Shown: positions 53,322 to 62,652 of the stretch, in pieces
Layout: every line of letters begins with the position of its first letter
Numbering within the stretch: position 1 is the stretch's first letter
Assembly: GCF_049275935.1 (NCBI RefSeq)
Contig: NZ_CP184830.1
Location: 3,968,001-4,032,000, forward strand
Length of the DNA stretch: 64,000 nucleotides
Reading direction: 5' to 3'
From: Endozoicomonas_A sp049275935
GTDB lineage: Bacteria; Pseudomonadota; Gammaproteobacteria; Pseudomonadales; Endozoicomonadaceae
Made by a program: the position numbers and the translations under genes
The notes under the pieces: model-generated
Seen by the model: only the letters and a program-made list of their open reading frames with translations
Database searches by the model: none
Told to the model about the DNA's origin: nothing

Positions 53322-54011
53322 GTTCAGATTTCCAGCCCACGGTCAGAGTCTTGTGGTATGAGTGTGCCGGTCAGGAGATCTCTCCGCCAGGCAATACACC
53401 GGCAAGTCTAGTCTGTAAATAGTCTTAGCTGCTTGCACAAGAGTTTATTCAGGCATGATTACAGTTAGTTTTCACCTGTCTTTTATTCTGTGCAACCGCC
53501 ACCATTGAGTGCCGGAGAAGGTGAATATAAACATTAATTATTGAGCGTTTATACTCAAAGTCACCCGTTTTTCTATAGTTGGCGCAGTATTTTGCAGAGC
53601 TGAGCATACTCGTGCTGGAAAAGTAGTGAGTATTGTACTCAGCTAAAGGCTGATTCCTACCACTAAATTAAAAATAAAGCATTTGTTTACAGGACGCTTA
53701 CTTCAGATGCGAGTAAATCTTTTTACAGAGTGCTTACTGACTCTAACCCCAGTGTATATACGGGCTTCAATACACTGTGGCCATTGTTTAAACGCTGAAG
53801 TTTTTCAACAAAGAAGGGGGCGATTGAAACGAAGGTCTTCCGGAATGTTGAGCTCTGTTTGTTTGCAACAAGACAATTTGTTGTTTCGTGACGCTTTCCG
53901 GGGTCGTGTTGGATAAGTCAGCTGACAGACTCTCTGTAAATTTTGTGCCCTGTGCTGTACCTTTAACCCCGCCTTGCCCCTGCGGGGTCTTTTTTTATTG
54001 AGGAGCTGCCA
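53322..54011 (+). other. 690-bp divergent regulatory region, possible small RNA
   Basis: No convincing gene. A 77-codon ORF (53683-53916) lacks a ribosome-binding site and family. A strong terminator at 53967-53997 (plus strand) sits 14 nt before the response-regulator start, though no gene upstream needs it. It may end a small RNA from about 53560-53700 onward or act as an attenuator. A tgtttac-type AT-rich promoter stretch is near 53670. Confidence 0.4.
53967..53997 (+). terminator. Terminator just upstream of the response-regulator gene
   Basis: CCCCGC (53967-53972), 9-nt loop, GCGGGG (53982-53987), then TCTTTTTTT. A textbook rho-independent terminator on the plus strand. Confidence 0.85.
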
Positions 54012-54710
54012 ATGAGTAATGAAAATCTAGAGCTTCTGTTGATAGATGATGATATTGAACTCTGTGAATTGTTGATTGAGTACCTGGCCACAGAAGGGTA
54101 CTCTGTCAATGCAGTTCATGATGGTGAGTCAGGTGCCCATGCTGCCCTCTCTGGCGAGTATCAGCTGGTATTGCTCGATGTTACCCTGCCAAAACTGAAC
54201 GGTTTCGAAGTCCTGAAAAAAATCCGTCAGACGTCTGATATCCCGGTATTGATGTTAACGGCTCGTGGCGATGATGTAGATCGCATCATTGGGCTGGAAA
54301 TCGGAGCGGATGATTATCTGCCCAAGCCCTATAACCACCGCGAACTGGTAGCCAGGATCAAGGCCATTCTGAGAAGGGGAAGGTCACCGGGGACCGAGGT
54401 CGGTAATAAAGTCCTTTCTATTGATGATATCACTCTCAATCTGGCAAACCGTGAAGCCAAGATGGGTGAAACACTGCTTGAGCTGACGGCCACTGAGTTT
54501 ATGGTTCTCAAGGCACTGATTGAAAAAGCTGGCGAATTGATCTCCAGAGATGAACTGACCCAAATCGCATTGAACCGTCGTCTGACACTTTATGATCGCG
54601 CGATTGATATGCATGTGAGCAATGTACGCAAGAAAATTGGCACACGACCGGATGGCTCACCCAGAATTAAAACCGTCCGTGGTGCCGGCTACTTCTATAT
54701 ACGACCATGA
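54012..54710 (+). CDS. cpxR: OmpR-family response regulator, CpxR-like
   Basis: 232 residues. The receiver domain has the acidic pocket LLIDDD (residues ~10-14), phosphoacceptor Asp56 (LLDVTLP) and Lys105 (LPKPYN). The C-terminal winged helix shows LTATEFMVLKALIEKAGELISRDEL and HVSNVRKKIG, then VRGAGYFYI. It resembles CpxR, which answers envelope stress and often controls efflux pumps. It overlaps the sensor gene by 4 nt (ATGA) and is divergent from an RND operon, a likely target. GAGGAG lies before the ATG. Confidence 0.85.
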   Translation: MSNENLELLLIDDDIELCELLIEYLATEGYSVNAVHDGESGAHAALSGEYQLVLLDVTLPKLNGFEVLKKIRQTSDIPVLMLTARGDDVDRIIGLEIGADDYLPKPYNHRELVARIKAILRRGRSPGTEVGNKVLSIDDITLNLANREAKMGETLLELTATEFMVLKALIEKAGELISRDELTQIALNRRLTLYDRAIDMHVSNVRKKIGTRPDGSPRIKTVRGAGYFYIRP

Positions 54711-56101
54711 TTAAACAAGTCCGGAGAATGTTGGTCTGGCCATTTCAGCGTCTGTTCTGGAAGTTGTTCCTGTGGTTCTGGCTTACCATGTTGTCGATGA
54801 TGGCTGCCATGGTTATAGCGGTGGCCATAACGGTGAATCCCTCGGATTTTCTGTCAGAACGCAGAGAGCTGTTTCGTGAACTGGAGATCGTTTCCAGAAA
54901 AGTCGAACGCATGGCTTCTGGTTGGGCTCCCCACACTCCTTTCCCTCAGTTCAGCGGAAGTTATTTTTACCTTTTTGATCCTGCCGGTGAAGTGATGGGT
55001 AGAAGAGCCATTCCGGACGAACTGATGTCCGCTTATGATCGAACCCATGATCGCACTGAGCCTACCATTACTTTCAGAAGTGGAGTGGTAGTTGTAGGCC
55101 CCAGGAAAGTCTGGATTGGACGAGTGCCTTATGATCTGTTTCTGACCAAGGAAATGCCCAGACTGGTTCACTGGCGAGTGACCAAAGTACTTTCTCAGCA
55201 ATGGCATCTGGTCATCATTGCTCTGGCGGTCAGTTTTCTGCTCTGCATCATGCTGGCGCGCTATCTGGTAGTCCCCATCAGGCGATTGCAGATAACCTCC
55301 AGAAAGTTGGCGAAAGGAGAGCTCTCTGCCCGGGTGGAAGCCACTGTTCGACAAAGAGGCGACGAGCTGGGAGAATTTGCCCGCGACTTTGATCACATGG
55401 CAGAGCAGTTAGAGACGCTGATCAATAACAAGGAAATCTTACTCAGAAACGTCTCTCATGAGTTACGTTCCCCGTTAACCCGGTTGCAGATTTCTCTGGC
55501 GCTGGCTCGAAGAAAAACGCCAGAAGCTGAGGCAGAACATGGGCGTATAGAGAGGGAAATTGAGCGCCTTGATGAGCTGATTGGTGAGATTATTCGTTTC
55601 TCCCGTATTCAGCATGGTCTGAGTGAAGTGGCCTGTGAGCAGGTCAATCTGGAGCAGCTTATCAAGGAATTGGTGGATGACGGCAATTTTGAAGCTCAGG
55701 CGCAGAATAAAGGTGTTGATCTGATTAAGAGCCAGCCTGTTGAGATTGTTGGAGTGCGTGACTGGCTGAGCAGCGCCGCTGAAAACATCATTCGTAATGC
55801 CATCCGATTTACTCCGCAAGGCAGTAACGTTGAAGTGACACTGGAACAATTTCGGCGAAATGTGATCATCAAAGTACGGGACAAAGGTCCGGGTGTTCCT
55901 GAAGAGGTGCTGGAGTCCATGTTCGAACCTTTCTTCAGGGTGGATGAAACCCGAGGCAAGGAGAATGATGGATTTGGACTGGGGACTGCCATAGCAATGG
56001 GTGCTATAGCCAATCACGATGGGTCAATCTGCGCCAGAAATGCCCACCCTGGTCTTGAAGTAACGATCAGGATACCTCTGGACAATAAGCGCAAGTTATG
56101 A
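54707..56101 (+). CDS. cpxA: Sensor histidine kinase, CpxA-like
   Basis: 464 residues. TM1 (about 14-42: FWKLFLWFWLTMLSMMAAMVI), a periplasmic sensor of ~120 residues, TM2 (about 165-188), HAMP, and the kinase core with phosphoacceptor His251 (NVSHELRSPLTRLQ). ATP-lid motifs are NAIRFTP, VRDKGPGVPEE and FRVDETRGKENDGFGLGTAI. It senses envelope stress and phosphorylates the overlapping response regulator. The periplasmic domain differs enough that the exact signal should not be assumed to be that of E. coli CpxA. Confidence 0.88.
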   Translation: MIKQVRRMLVWPFQRLFWKLFLWFWLTMLSMMAAMVIAVAITVNPSDFLSERRELFRELEIVSRKVERMASGWAPHTPFPQFSGSYFYLFDPAGEVMGRRAIPDELMSAYDRTHDRTEPTITFRSGVVVVGPRKVWIGRVPYDLFLTKEMPRLVHWRVTKVLSQQWHLVIIALAVSFLLCIMLARYLVVPIRRLQITSRKLAKGELSARVEATVRQRGDELGEFARDFDHMAEQLETLINNKEILLRNVSHELRSPLTRLQISLALARRKTPEAEAEHGRIEREIERLDELIGEIIRFSRIQHGLSEVACEQVNLEQLIKELVDDGNFEAQAQNKGVDLIKSQPVEIVGVRDWLSSAAENIIRNAIRFTPQGSNVEVTLEQFRRNVIIKVRDKGPGVPEEVLESMFEPFFRVDETRGKENDGFGLGTAIAMGAIANHDGSICARNAHPGLEVTIRIPLDNKRKL

Positions 56102-56179
56102 CCGGCATCTGCCAGAAATCAGGGAGAACGCCGCAATGAATTGAAGCGCTGGCAAAGCTGAAGACTCCTCGCTCAGCAT

Positions 56180-56566
56180 TTACGTTAGAGACCAGCGCCA
56201 GTTGATCAGCGGTATGCGCTTCCAGACAGGAATAGTGAAAAAGTACAGACCTGTTCCGGCCAGGTCAGCCATCAGGTCAGCCAGTGAAAAAAAGCGATAT
56301 TCCGTTTGTAATTGCAGCAATTCAATGAGAAAGCCGTAGGCCATTAAACCACTGACTTTCCATAAGTTGAATGGCTGGTTTGGAAAGCTGGCATCCATCA
56401 GAAAAGCTAACAGCAGAAAAGCTGCAAGATGTTGAAGCTTATCGTTTACAGCACTGAGGGGGACTTTTTCTATTGGCAATAGGGACAAAACCACAATAGA
56501 TGCCATGGCCAGCAGGAGGGCAGTCCGGGCCAGTTTTGTGTAATGAGTCTTGAATAATGCTATCAA
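56180..56566 (-). CDS. VanZ-like family membrane protein
   Basis: 128 residues with four membrane helices. It starts at TTG 56566, 4 nt after AGGAAGGA. The VanZ pattern is seen in VNDKLQHLAAFLLLAFLMDA and in FLIELLQLQTEYRFFSLADLMADLAGTGL. The family includes the teicoplanin-resistance protein VanZ but most members are of unknown role. It follows rluE by 38 nt on the same strand and may be cotranscribed. Confidence 0.82.
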   Translation of the reverse strand: MIALFKTHYTKLARTALLLAMASIVVLSLLPIEKVPLSAVNDKLQHLAAFLLLAFLMDASFPNQPFNLWKVSGLMAYGFLIELLQLQTEYRFFSLADLMADLAGTGLYFFTIPVWKRIPLINWRWSLT

Positions 56567-56604
56567 GCTGTCCTTCCTGTCGATTCCTGAAAATGATCAG
56601 ATAT

Positions 56605-57321
56605 TTATTTTCTATGACGTTTTGTAAAACCTTTTCGAGCCAGTTTATTGGCGCTGGAACGATTTCTGGTAATACTGTTTTGTTTTAATTGTACCTTTAA
56701 AGCATCTGGTATCTCTATCTCGCACCAGTTTCCCGGTTTGAGTTCGTCCAGTGCCCAATCACCTATACGGTATCGTATTAGTCTCAGGGTAGGGTGGCCA
56801 ACTGCTGCGGTCATGCGTCGAACTTGTCTGTTTCGTCCCTCTCGAATAGTCAGCTCCAACCAGCAGTCAGGGATGAACTTTCTTTCCCTTATGGGCGGTG
56901 TCCTTGGCCAGACTGCTGGAGCCTCTATGATTCTGGCTTTTGCAGGAAGTGTCTTGCCGTCTTTGAACTCTATGCCTTTTCTCAGTTTCTCCAATGCCCG
57001 TTCATTGGGTATGCCTTCCACCTGAACCCAGTAGGTTTTATCCATCTTGTGAAGGGGAGAACTGACCTGATGTTGAATCTGTCCATTGTTAGTGAGCAGC
57101 ACCAGCCCTTCACTATCCCTGTCCAGGCGACCAGCAGGATAAACACCTGGAATGGGCAGGTAATCCTTAAGCGTAGGGCGCCCTTCTGAATCGGTGAATT
57201 GAGTCAGTACATTGAAAGGCTTGTTAAACAGAATCAGTCGGGGAGCGGGAGTCTTTTCTGTTTTCTTCTCGGGAGAACCGGGGGGGTGGAGGGGGCGACC
57301 TGACATCGGGCTCAGTCTCAT
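56605..57321 (-). CDS. rluE: 23S rRNA pseudouridine(2457) synthase RluE
   Basis: 238 residues, RsuA/RluB/E/F family. LILFNKPFNVLTQFTD and the catalytic GRLDRDSEGLVLLTN (Asp67) define the active site; LTIREGRNRQVRRMTAAVGHPTLRLIRYRIG is the conserved C-terminal block. There is no S4 domain, which separates RluE from RsuA and RluB. RluE modifies U2457 of 23S rRNA in E. coli. The N- and C-termini are Lys/Arg/Pro-rich. Confidence 0.92.
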   Translation of the reverse strand: MRLSPMSGRPLHPPGSPEKKTEKTPAPRLILFNKPFNVLTQFTDSEGRPTLKDYLPIPGVYPAGRLDRDSEGLVLLTNNGQIQHQVSSPLHKMDKTYWVQVEGIPNERALEKLRKGIEFKDGKTLPAKARIIEAPAVWPRTPPIRERKFIPDCWLELTIREGRNRQVRRMTAAVGHPTLRLIRYRIGDWALDELKPGNWCEIEIPDALKVQLKQNSITRNRSSANKLARKGFTKRHRK

Positions 57322-57474
57322 TGGCTTTGGCTGATATTATAAAGTGATTGAGACAGAACAAAAGCCCTGAAGTCTAATCTGAATAATGGGCGAGACTCTG
57401 CAAACGTTCGACAGGATTACGCTGTTTTGAGTGGTAAGTGCGTGTTCAATCGTCGCAGAGTCAGGCAAAAGGCC

Positions 57475-57675
57475 TTAACCACCAATCGTTTTCATCAAAA
57501 CACCTTTCAGGACAAACCCCAGTACACCCAGGCATAAAGCGCCAAAAAGAATAAATGTACCAAACTTTCCCGCTTTCGACTTTTTAGCCAGATCGTAAAC
57601 AATGAAACCCATGAACAACACCAGAGCTGTCAGGAGGGCTTTCATCATCAGGCTTTCAAAACTGTCTATATCCAT
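57475..57675 (-). CDS. DUF2788 family small membrane protein
   Basis: 66 residues with two membrane helices around VYDLAKKSKAGKFGTFILF, the conserved core of DUF2788. ATG follows GGAG by 6 nt. Function unknown. It stands alone between rluE and the DUF1521 locus. Confidence 0.78.
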   Translation of the reverse strand: MDIDSFESLMMKALLTALVLFMGFIVYDLAKKSKAGKFGTFILFGALCLGVLGFVLKGVLMKTIGG

Positions 57676-57865
57676 ACTTCACTCCAGCGAATAGGGCTAC
57701 TCATTCTATCGCCGGTGAATTCTATGTCTACACTGAAATAAGAAGAACTGGCTGATGTCATCGGAAAGTAAGGTTGAGCTGGAAAGAATACAAAGTGCCA
57801 AAGCGATAATGGGCCATTGACTGGTGAGTAAATGGCCGCTTACTTCGCTAAAAGGAGAGAACCCT

Positions 57866-58228
57866 ATGGCCTCCCGTATCAGATTGATTGATGTCACCAA
57901 GCTTAAGAAATCGTCCTGGCTTGTTCAGCAGGAATCCGAAGCTGCAGTAAAGACCGCCAAAGCAGGCATTAACCAACAGAAAGACTTTATGGATTCTGTT
58001 GGTATGGATAAAAAGAAACTCCGTGAGTTTATCAATAGCGATGCCTGGCCCACCCATTTCAAGCATAAAGCCCGTCAGGAGCTGATCAAGTTCAATGATG
58101 AGCTGAAGAGTGACCTTTCTCAAGAAGCATCACTGAAACGAAAAGAACTCAGAATGGCTAATCGACTGCTGAAACCTAAGACAAAATCAGGATCCTCCGG
58201 CAGAAGGCATCGGACCGGATTTGTCTGA
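57866..58228 (+). CDS. Small basic protein upstream of a T3SS-like gene
   Basis: 120 residues from ATG 57866, well placed after AAAGGAGAG; an upstream in-frame ATG at 57824 is less likely. Helical and Lys-rich (VQQESEAAVKTAKAGINQQKDFMDSVGMDKKKL; KHKARQELIKFNDELKSDL), ending in a basic tail. No family is recognised. It lies 82 nt before the DUF1521 gene and may be its partner or chaperone, though it is basic whereas type III chaperones are usually acidic. Confidence 0.6.
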   Translation: MASRIRLIDVTKLKKSSWLVQQESEAAVKTAKAGINQQKDFMDSVGMDKKKLREFINSDAWPTHFKHKARQELIKFNDELKSDLSQEASLKRKELRMANRLLKPKTKSGSSGRRHRTGFV

Positions 58229-58310
58229 TGGTCCGAACGGAACGGCCGGATCGAGCAGAAAACAGTGTTTTTTTACTGAATATTCATGTGGATGACAGGG
58301 GCGGTTTTTC

Positions 58311-59417
58311 ATGGCTACCGTTAATGGAGTTAACAGTAATAATAATGTTAATGTTGTTGATTCTTCCAAGCTCAGTCAGCAGGACTTTGTCTCGGCTGTC
58401 TACCTTGAGCGCGGGAACATGCTGGACTCAGAAGTCCGCAGACTTCTCAGTGAGATAGAAACTTCTAATAAGCTATTGGGTAACGTCAATACTCTGATCA
58501 ACAAATCCAACATAGCCCAGTATGGCACCAGTCAATACAAGCAGACGACCTGGACCACTAACGGTAATAACATTGTACTGGATAATGGTTATGGTATTGC
58601 TATTCAGCCGGATGCTAATGGCAAAACTACCTTCACTCTGGTGGATGCTGAAGGCAATCAACTCAATTATCAAAACCAGGCACTGGTGCCGGTTGCCAAG
58701 GGCTCCATATCGGATGCCAAACAGGTGGGCATTCCGGTTATGAATGATATGACTATGGTGTTGGATGATGGTACTGAGATTACTTTTCAAACATCTGCTC
58801 CCGGAACTCCCTTTGATCCTTCCAATTTGTCAGGAGGTCTCGCGGATATCACCGGAATCACCATCACCAGAGGCAATCAGGGGCTTACAGTAACTGACTT
58901 GAATACGGCAAAGCCTGTTATAGGTACACCAAATCTCAATGGCACCGCCCTGGATGCTGCCAGTAACGATGGTTATGTTCTACTTGAGGCGGGTGGGCTT
59001 CATTCCTGGGAGTTTGACGGAGTGAATACCAACCAGATGTCTCGTAAGGACCCGAACGATTCCAGTCAAACTCTCAGTGGCTATGCAGCCCGTAAAGTTG
59101 CCTTCCAGAATAGTTTTACTAATGAAGTGACTGGTGGTATGCCAGCATTGACTCAGGAAGAGCGTGATGTTCTCAGTAATCTGCTGAAGATCAATTACAC
59201 TGACGCCAGTGGAAAAGGCCAGCTCACACCAGAGGAATGGGCTTCGCTGAAGACATCACTGAACGCGGCAAAAGAAAATCTGACGGGGAGTAACCAGTTG
59301 CAGACTGTCCAGTTGCAGCGTGCGATGACTACTTACAATCAGAACTTTGATACGATGTCGAACTCTCAGAGTAAAATATATACATTGCTGAAAGATATCA
59401 TCAGTAATTCGAAATGA
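58311..59417 (+). CDS. DUF1521-domain, type III secretion-like protein (368 aa)
   Basis: 368 residues. The N-terminus is Asn/Val/Ser-rich with no Sec signal, then a helical stretch. Residues ~78-110 (QTTWTTNGNNIVLDNGYGIAIQ then TTFTLVDAEGNQL) resemble the DUF1521 region found in rhizobial type III effectors such as NopE, which cleaves itself on calcium. The C-terminal ~60 residues (LQTVQLQRAMTTYNQNFDTMSNSQSKIYTLLKDI) resemble the coiled-coil ends of EspA/needle-type filament proteins. No secretion apparatus genes lie nearby. The effector or filament role is inference. Confidence 0.65.
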   Translation: MATVNGVNSNNNVNVVDSSKLSQQDFVSAVYLERGNMLDSEVRRLLSEIETSNKLLGNVNTLINKSNIAQYGTSQYKQTTWTTNGNNIVLDNGYGIAIQPDANGKTTFTLVDAEGNQLNYQNQALVPVAKGSISDAKQVGIPVMNDMTMVLDDGTEITFQTSAPGTPFDPSNLSGGLADITGITITRGNQGLTVTDLNTAKPVIGTPNLNGTALDAASNDGYVLLEAGGLHSWEFDGVNTNQMSRKDPNDSSQTLSGYAARKVAFQNSFTNEVTGGMPALTQEERDVLSNLLKINYTDASGKGQLTPEEWASLKTSLNAAKENLTGSNQLQTVQLQRAMTTYNQNFDTMSNSQSKIYTLLKDIISNSK

Positions 59418-59421
59418 TAAA

Positions 59422-60027
59422 TCACTCAAGACTGATACCAATGTGGCTGATTCCTTCATTCCTGGCCAAAGCCCTGATCTGTTTCATAACATCGGGGCTT
59501 TGCTTGCTTCTGCTGATTTGATCCAGCAGTTCTTTAATAAACGCAATCTGTTGCTGATAAAGCTCATGCTGCTCAACATACTGTTGGAGTTCAGTCCCTT
59601 TAAGCTCTTCAGCTTCTGTATACTTAACGAATTTACCAATGGTGCTCAGTGAGAGTGTCAAGGCACTGGCTGTCTCTCCAGCATCAGGTTCCATAGCACA
59701 GTTAACGGCACATATCGTACTGATAACACTGTCGTAAGCTGGAATGGCGCCAAACATCTCCCACTCATCAAGGTCGGGTATATTCGGCTCAAGCTTCTCC
59801 AGAAGACGCTCAAAGTTTTTGGCTGATTGATAGCCTGCGACGTTATCCCAGAGCATATTAAGAGAGTGTCGAACGTCTTCGGGAAGTCCAAACTCTGTCA
59901 GTTCGGCAAACAGGGCAAAGTTGGGCCAGCTTCTTTCACAGACAGCAGTTGTGACTGCTACGAGCTTCCAGGCTGGAAGTTTATGCAGTTGACGCAAGAA
60001 CTGAGCGTATTGTCGATGTGTGTTCAA
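59422..60027 (-). CDS. DUF416 (YjaG-like) family protein
   Basis: 201 residues; start TTG 60027 after GAGG. Collinear with E. coli YjaG: ERSWPNFALFAELTEFG, LNMLWDNVAG, KLEPNIPDLDEWEMFGAIPAYDSV, and the ending IRALARNEGISHIGISLE. The family is cytosolic, helical and of unknown function. It is convergent with the DUF1521 gene. Confidence 0.86.
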   Translation of the reverse strand: MNTHRQYAQFLRQLHKLPAWKLVAVTTAVCERSWPNFALFAELTEFGLPEDVRHSLNMLWDNVAGYQSAKNFERLLEKLEPNIPDLDEWEMFGAIPAYDSVISTICAVNCAMEPDAGETASALTLSLSTIGKFVKYTEAEELKGTELQQYVEQHELYQQQIAFIKELLDQISRSKQSPDVMKQIRALARNEGISHIGISLE

Positions 60028-60147
60028 GGTGAAACCTCAGGCCAGAATATCTGGACAGGGATTCTAACGGGATTATACCGGGAAGGCACTGCTTGGAAGA
60101 AGTTCCTGAGTCAGTTAGAGCTTTGGCTACAAATCATAACCCTTTAA

Positions 60148-60696
60148 TTAGATCTGCCATTTGAAGTTAACAGTGAAAGAATCCAGATCATAATCAGAAT
60201 TGAGCTCAATTGTAGAATTATCGAACATGCAGGTTTCTGCTTTGACGTTACTGCTGAATTGGACCTTACCACAGTCGCCGAATTCGAACTGTGTTTTTTC
60301 CTTGATGAAGTCCATGCCTTCTTTGATGGGTCTGGCAACACCAATGTAGTCAAGCCCGAGAAATGCAGCACTGGCGGCAGCCTGTTCGGCCAGCTTTTTG
60401 GGATCGCTAACAGCTTTGTATACAAAAGAGCTGACTTTTTTCTGGTTTACTTTGGATTTTTCCCGGATAGACAACTCAGGCATTCTATTGACGTTTTTTG
60501 ATCGCTTAGTAGTTATGGTGGAGAACGGGTCAATCATCGAAACATCACGAGAGTAGACAGTGCTGTAATGAGGGGACCCTGAAAGATAATGACCTTCCGA
60601 GTCCGACAGTGCTACAACCGGGAACAAAGTCATGAAAAAGCACGACCCCCATTTGCAACATGCACTAGAGCTGTTTAAAGATTTGCTTCCATCCAT
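60148..60696 (-). CDS. Hypothetical protein (182 aa), possibly exported
   Basis: 182 residues; ATG 60696 after AAGGG. A hydrophobic segment at ~17-31 (GSCFFMTLFPVVALS) may be a signal sequence with a long n-region. The rest is Ser/Lys-rich, then a small C-terminal domain (FGDCGKVQFSSNVKAETCMFDN; YDLDSFTVNFKW) with two Cys that could pair. No family recognised. It lies between DUF416 and a long AT-rich gap. Confidence 0.55.
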   Translation of the reverse strand: MDGSKSLNSSSACCKWGSCFFMTLFPVVALSDSEGHYLSGSPHYSTVYSRDVSMIDPFSTITTKRSKNVNRMPELSIREKSKVNQKKVSSFVYKAVSDPKKLAEQAAASAAFLGLDYIGVARPIKEGMDFIKEKTQFEFGDCGKVQFSSNVKAETCMFDNSTIELNSDYDLDSFTVNFKWQI

Positions 60697-61256
60697 GGTG
60701 CTAACCCTTAGTTAGCGCTGAATGCGCTTCCATCCAAATTATATTGCCAGTCTATACGACATGCTGGCAATAGAAAAACCCCTACTATTCAGTTAAGCAT
60801 GTTCAGGCTGAAGTGCCTTGAATTTCCTGCTCAATATAGCGACATAATATATATGTTTTTTCGTTATTATATTGTGAAATAATTTCTCAGGATGGCCGTG
60901 ATGAATGGTACAAAAAGAGAAAAACACCTCGTTATCCATTCGTTGTGTATTGGGACCATATAGTTAGTTATATTCCTTCGTATTTATTTCACTTATTACT
61001 GGTTTTTTCCTTGAACTATGAAATCTACAAGAAAACTCTGGTATCTGACCTTATCGGCCACGGGGTTGCTATCTTGACCCTTTTGCAGGCTCTGGGCTGT
61101 GAATGACCAATACTATCTGGTCATAATGCCCTGACATTAGGTGACCGAGCGAATGTATTGACTCCAATGGCGATCGTTTTTAACAGCGCACTCAAGTGCA
61201 CTGTTGAAGGTTTAAATCGCAGAAGGTTTGAAGAGCCAAAAAGGTATGATCCGACT
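60697..61256. other. 560-bp AT-rich gap, no supported gene
   Basis: Markedly AT-rich around 60840-60990 (ataatatatatg, attatattgtg), with no conserved ORF, RNA or repeat that I could identify. A plus-strand ORF from 61158 runs into the yeiP gene on the other strand and is not supported. It may contain promoters of the 60.1-kb gene. Confidence 0.5.
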
Positions 61257-61823
61257 TTATGCTCTGGACATGAATTTGCCTGTCTCTGTATTAATCTTGA
61301 TGATTTCTCCGGTACTCAGGTATTCTGGAACCTGAACTTCAAGACCGGTAGTCAATCGTGCTGTTTTGGTTCGAGCAGCTGCAGAAGCACCTTTAATAGC
61401 GGGAGAGGTATCGATAATTTCCAGAGCGATAGATGACGGTAGTTCAATAGCCAGTAACTGACCATCGACCAGGAGCGCGATCAGTCCTTCCATGCCATCA
61501 GACATATAGGGAAGTTGCTCTTGAATGGTGCTTGAGTTAACCAGATATTGGCTGTAGTCCTCACTGTCCATAAAGGTAAACTCATCACCTTCACGATATA
61601 GAAGTGAAACTGTTCGGCGGAGTGAGTCGACATCAGCAAACTGATCGTCACCTGTGCAGGTCATCTCCAGCTTCTGGCCACCGGGAATGGAGCTGAAACG
61701 AAACTTGTAGAGGGTTGAGGCACCGCGAGCGGATGGACTCTTGGTCTCCTGCTGTCGGACGATGCAATACTGGTTTTCTATTTGAACAATCTGACCTTTC
61801 TTCAGATCTTTGGCATAGGCCAT
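61257..61823 (-). CDS. yeiP: Elongation factor P-like protein (YeiP/EfpL)
   Basis: 188 residues with the three-domain EF-P fold. The tip loop reads TKSPSARGASTLYKFRF, with Arg33 at the position held by the modified Lys or Arg of EF-P. The SPSARGA loop identifies the EfpL/YeiP branch rather than EF-P itself. It relieves ribosome stalling at proline-rich and related sequences. C-terminal signature: RTKTARLTTGLEVQVPEYLSTGEIIKINTETG. ATG preceded by GAGG. Confidence 0.93.
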   Translation of the reverse strand: MAYAKDLKKGQIVQIENQYCIVRQQETKSPSARGASTLYKFRFSSIPGGQKLEMTCTGDDQFADVDSLRRTVSLLYREGDEFTFMDSEDYSQYLVNSSTIQEQLPYMSDGMEGLIALLVDGQLLAIELPSSIALEIIDTSPAIKGASAAARTKTARLTTGLEVQVPEYLSTGEIIKINTETGKFMSRA

Positions 61824-61937
61824 TTATTTTAACCTCGGTTCAAAGGGGGAGGGCAAACTCTATCACAGGACAGAAATTGCCATCGGCTCGTTAATCATTT
61901 GTATATTGGGTATGAATGTTTGGGCTAAAACGATGTA

Positions 61938-62360
61938 CTAGGGCTTCGTGTCCTGGTAGTTTGTCAGATCAACTGCATCAGATGGGTTGTTATTCTTGGG
62001 CTGAGTATCCTCTGAATACTCTGTAGACATGATCAGATTCGAAGTTTGCTGTTCTTCAGGGTTAGTGTATTGCAAATTCACTACCTGCAAGTATTGACCG
62101 AGCAAGCGTATATGACCCGGGTAACGCTGAATCCCATCGGGTGTAAATTCAAAACTGAAATCTCTGGCAAGGCGCATCTGACCGTCTGGACTGCGCTTGA
62201 AACGTGTAGAATAACGAACCACTGTCCCATCAAGAAGCTGTAAGTTCATTTCCTTGCAGGCACGTCTGCCATGCATGATCGCGATCTCTCTTGCTTTTGT
62301 TGTATCAGCCCAGTACCAGGCAAAAGCTGCTCCAAGTAGCATCCAGATGATAATATTCAT
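61938..62360 (-). CDS. DUF3301 family protein
   Basis: 140 residues: a single N-terminal membrane helix (IIIWMLLGAAFAWYW), then the DUF3301 core with AREIAIMHGRRACKEMNLQLLDGTVV and the following RDFSFEFTPDGIQRYPGHIRLLGQYLQVVNL. The C-terminus is polar and disordered. Inner-membrane anchored, function unknown. It lies on the same strand as yeiP with 114 nt between them. Confidence 0.82.
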   Translation of the reverse strand: MNIIIWMLLGAAFAWYWADTTKAREIAIMHGRRACKEMNLQLLDGTVVRYSTRFKRSPDGQMRLARDFSFEFTPDGIQRYPGHIRLLGQYLQVVNLQYTNPEEQQTSNLIMSTEYSEDTQPKNNNPSDAVDLTNYQDTKP

Positions 62361-62451
62361 AGGGGCATTTTATAGCCAAGCAAGATAGAAAAGCTATGTC
62401 TCAAGCGTTTCTTTACAAGTTGTGGCGTTTTTCTGAGTAATAAACCAGAAA

Positions 62452-62640
62452 TCAGTGCAGATGTCTTGGATTGCTGGCTTTACCAATGGGCTTTCCATCA
62501 CGGTCAATGATCTTTTCTCTGGGGTCGACTCTGTAAATTCTTCTGAAGTATTCCGCCGCCAGGGCTTTCTGATCAGTAAACTGCTTGATGTCTACGCCAA
62601 CCCGGTTGAGATATTCAAGCATAAAAATGGTGTCGGGCAC
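62452..62640 (-). CDS. Small hypothetical protein (62 aa)
   Basis: About 62 residues. GTG 62640 is chosen because GGAGG lies 5 nt upstream; a TTG at 62652 is in frame but inside that box. The sequence (PDTIFMLEYLNRVGVDIKQF; AAEYFRRIYRVDPREKIIDRDG) is charged and well composed, so it is probably a real gene, but I recognise no family. Confidence 0.6.
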   Translation of the reverse strand: MPDTIFMLEYLNRVGVDIKQFTDQKALAAEYFRRIYRVDPREKIIDRDGKPIGKASNPRHLH

Positions 62641-62652
62641 GTTAGCCTCCAA

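Noticed and set aside
53683..53916. 77-codon ORF in the RND/cpxR divergent region
   Set aside because: No ribosome-binding site and unusual composition; kept only as part of the possible small-RNA region.
61158..61436. 92-codon plus-strand ORF
   Set aside because: Overlaps yeiP on the other strand and has no homology that I can see.
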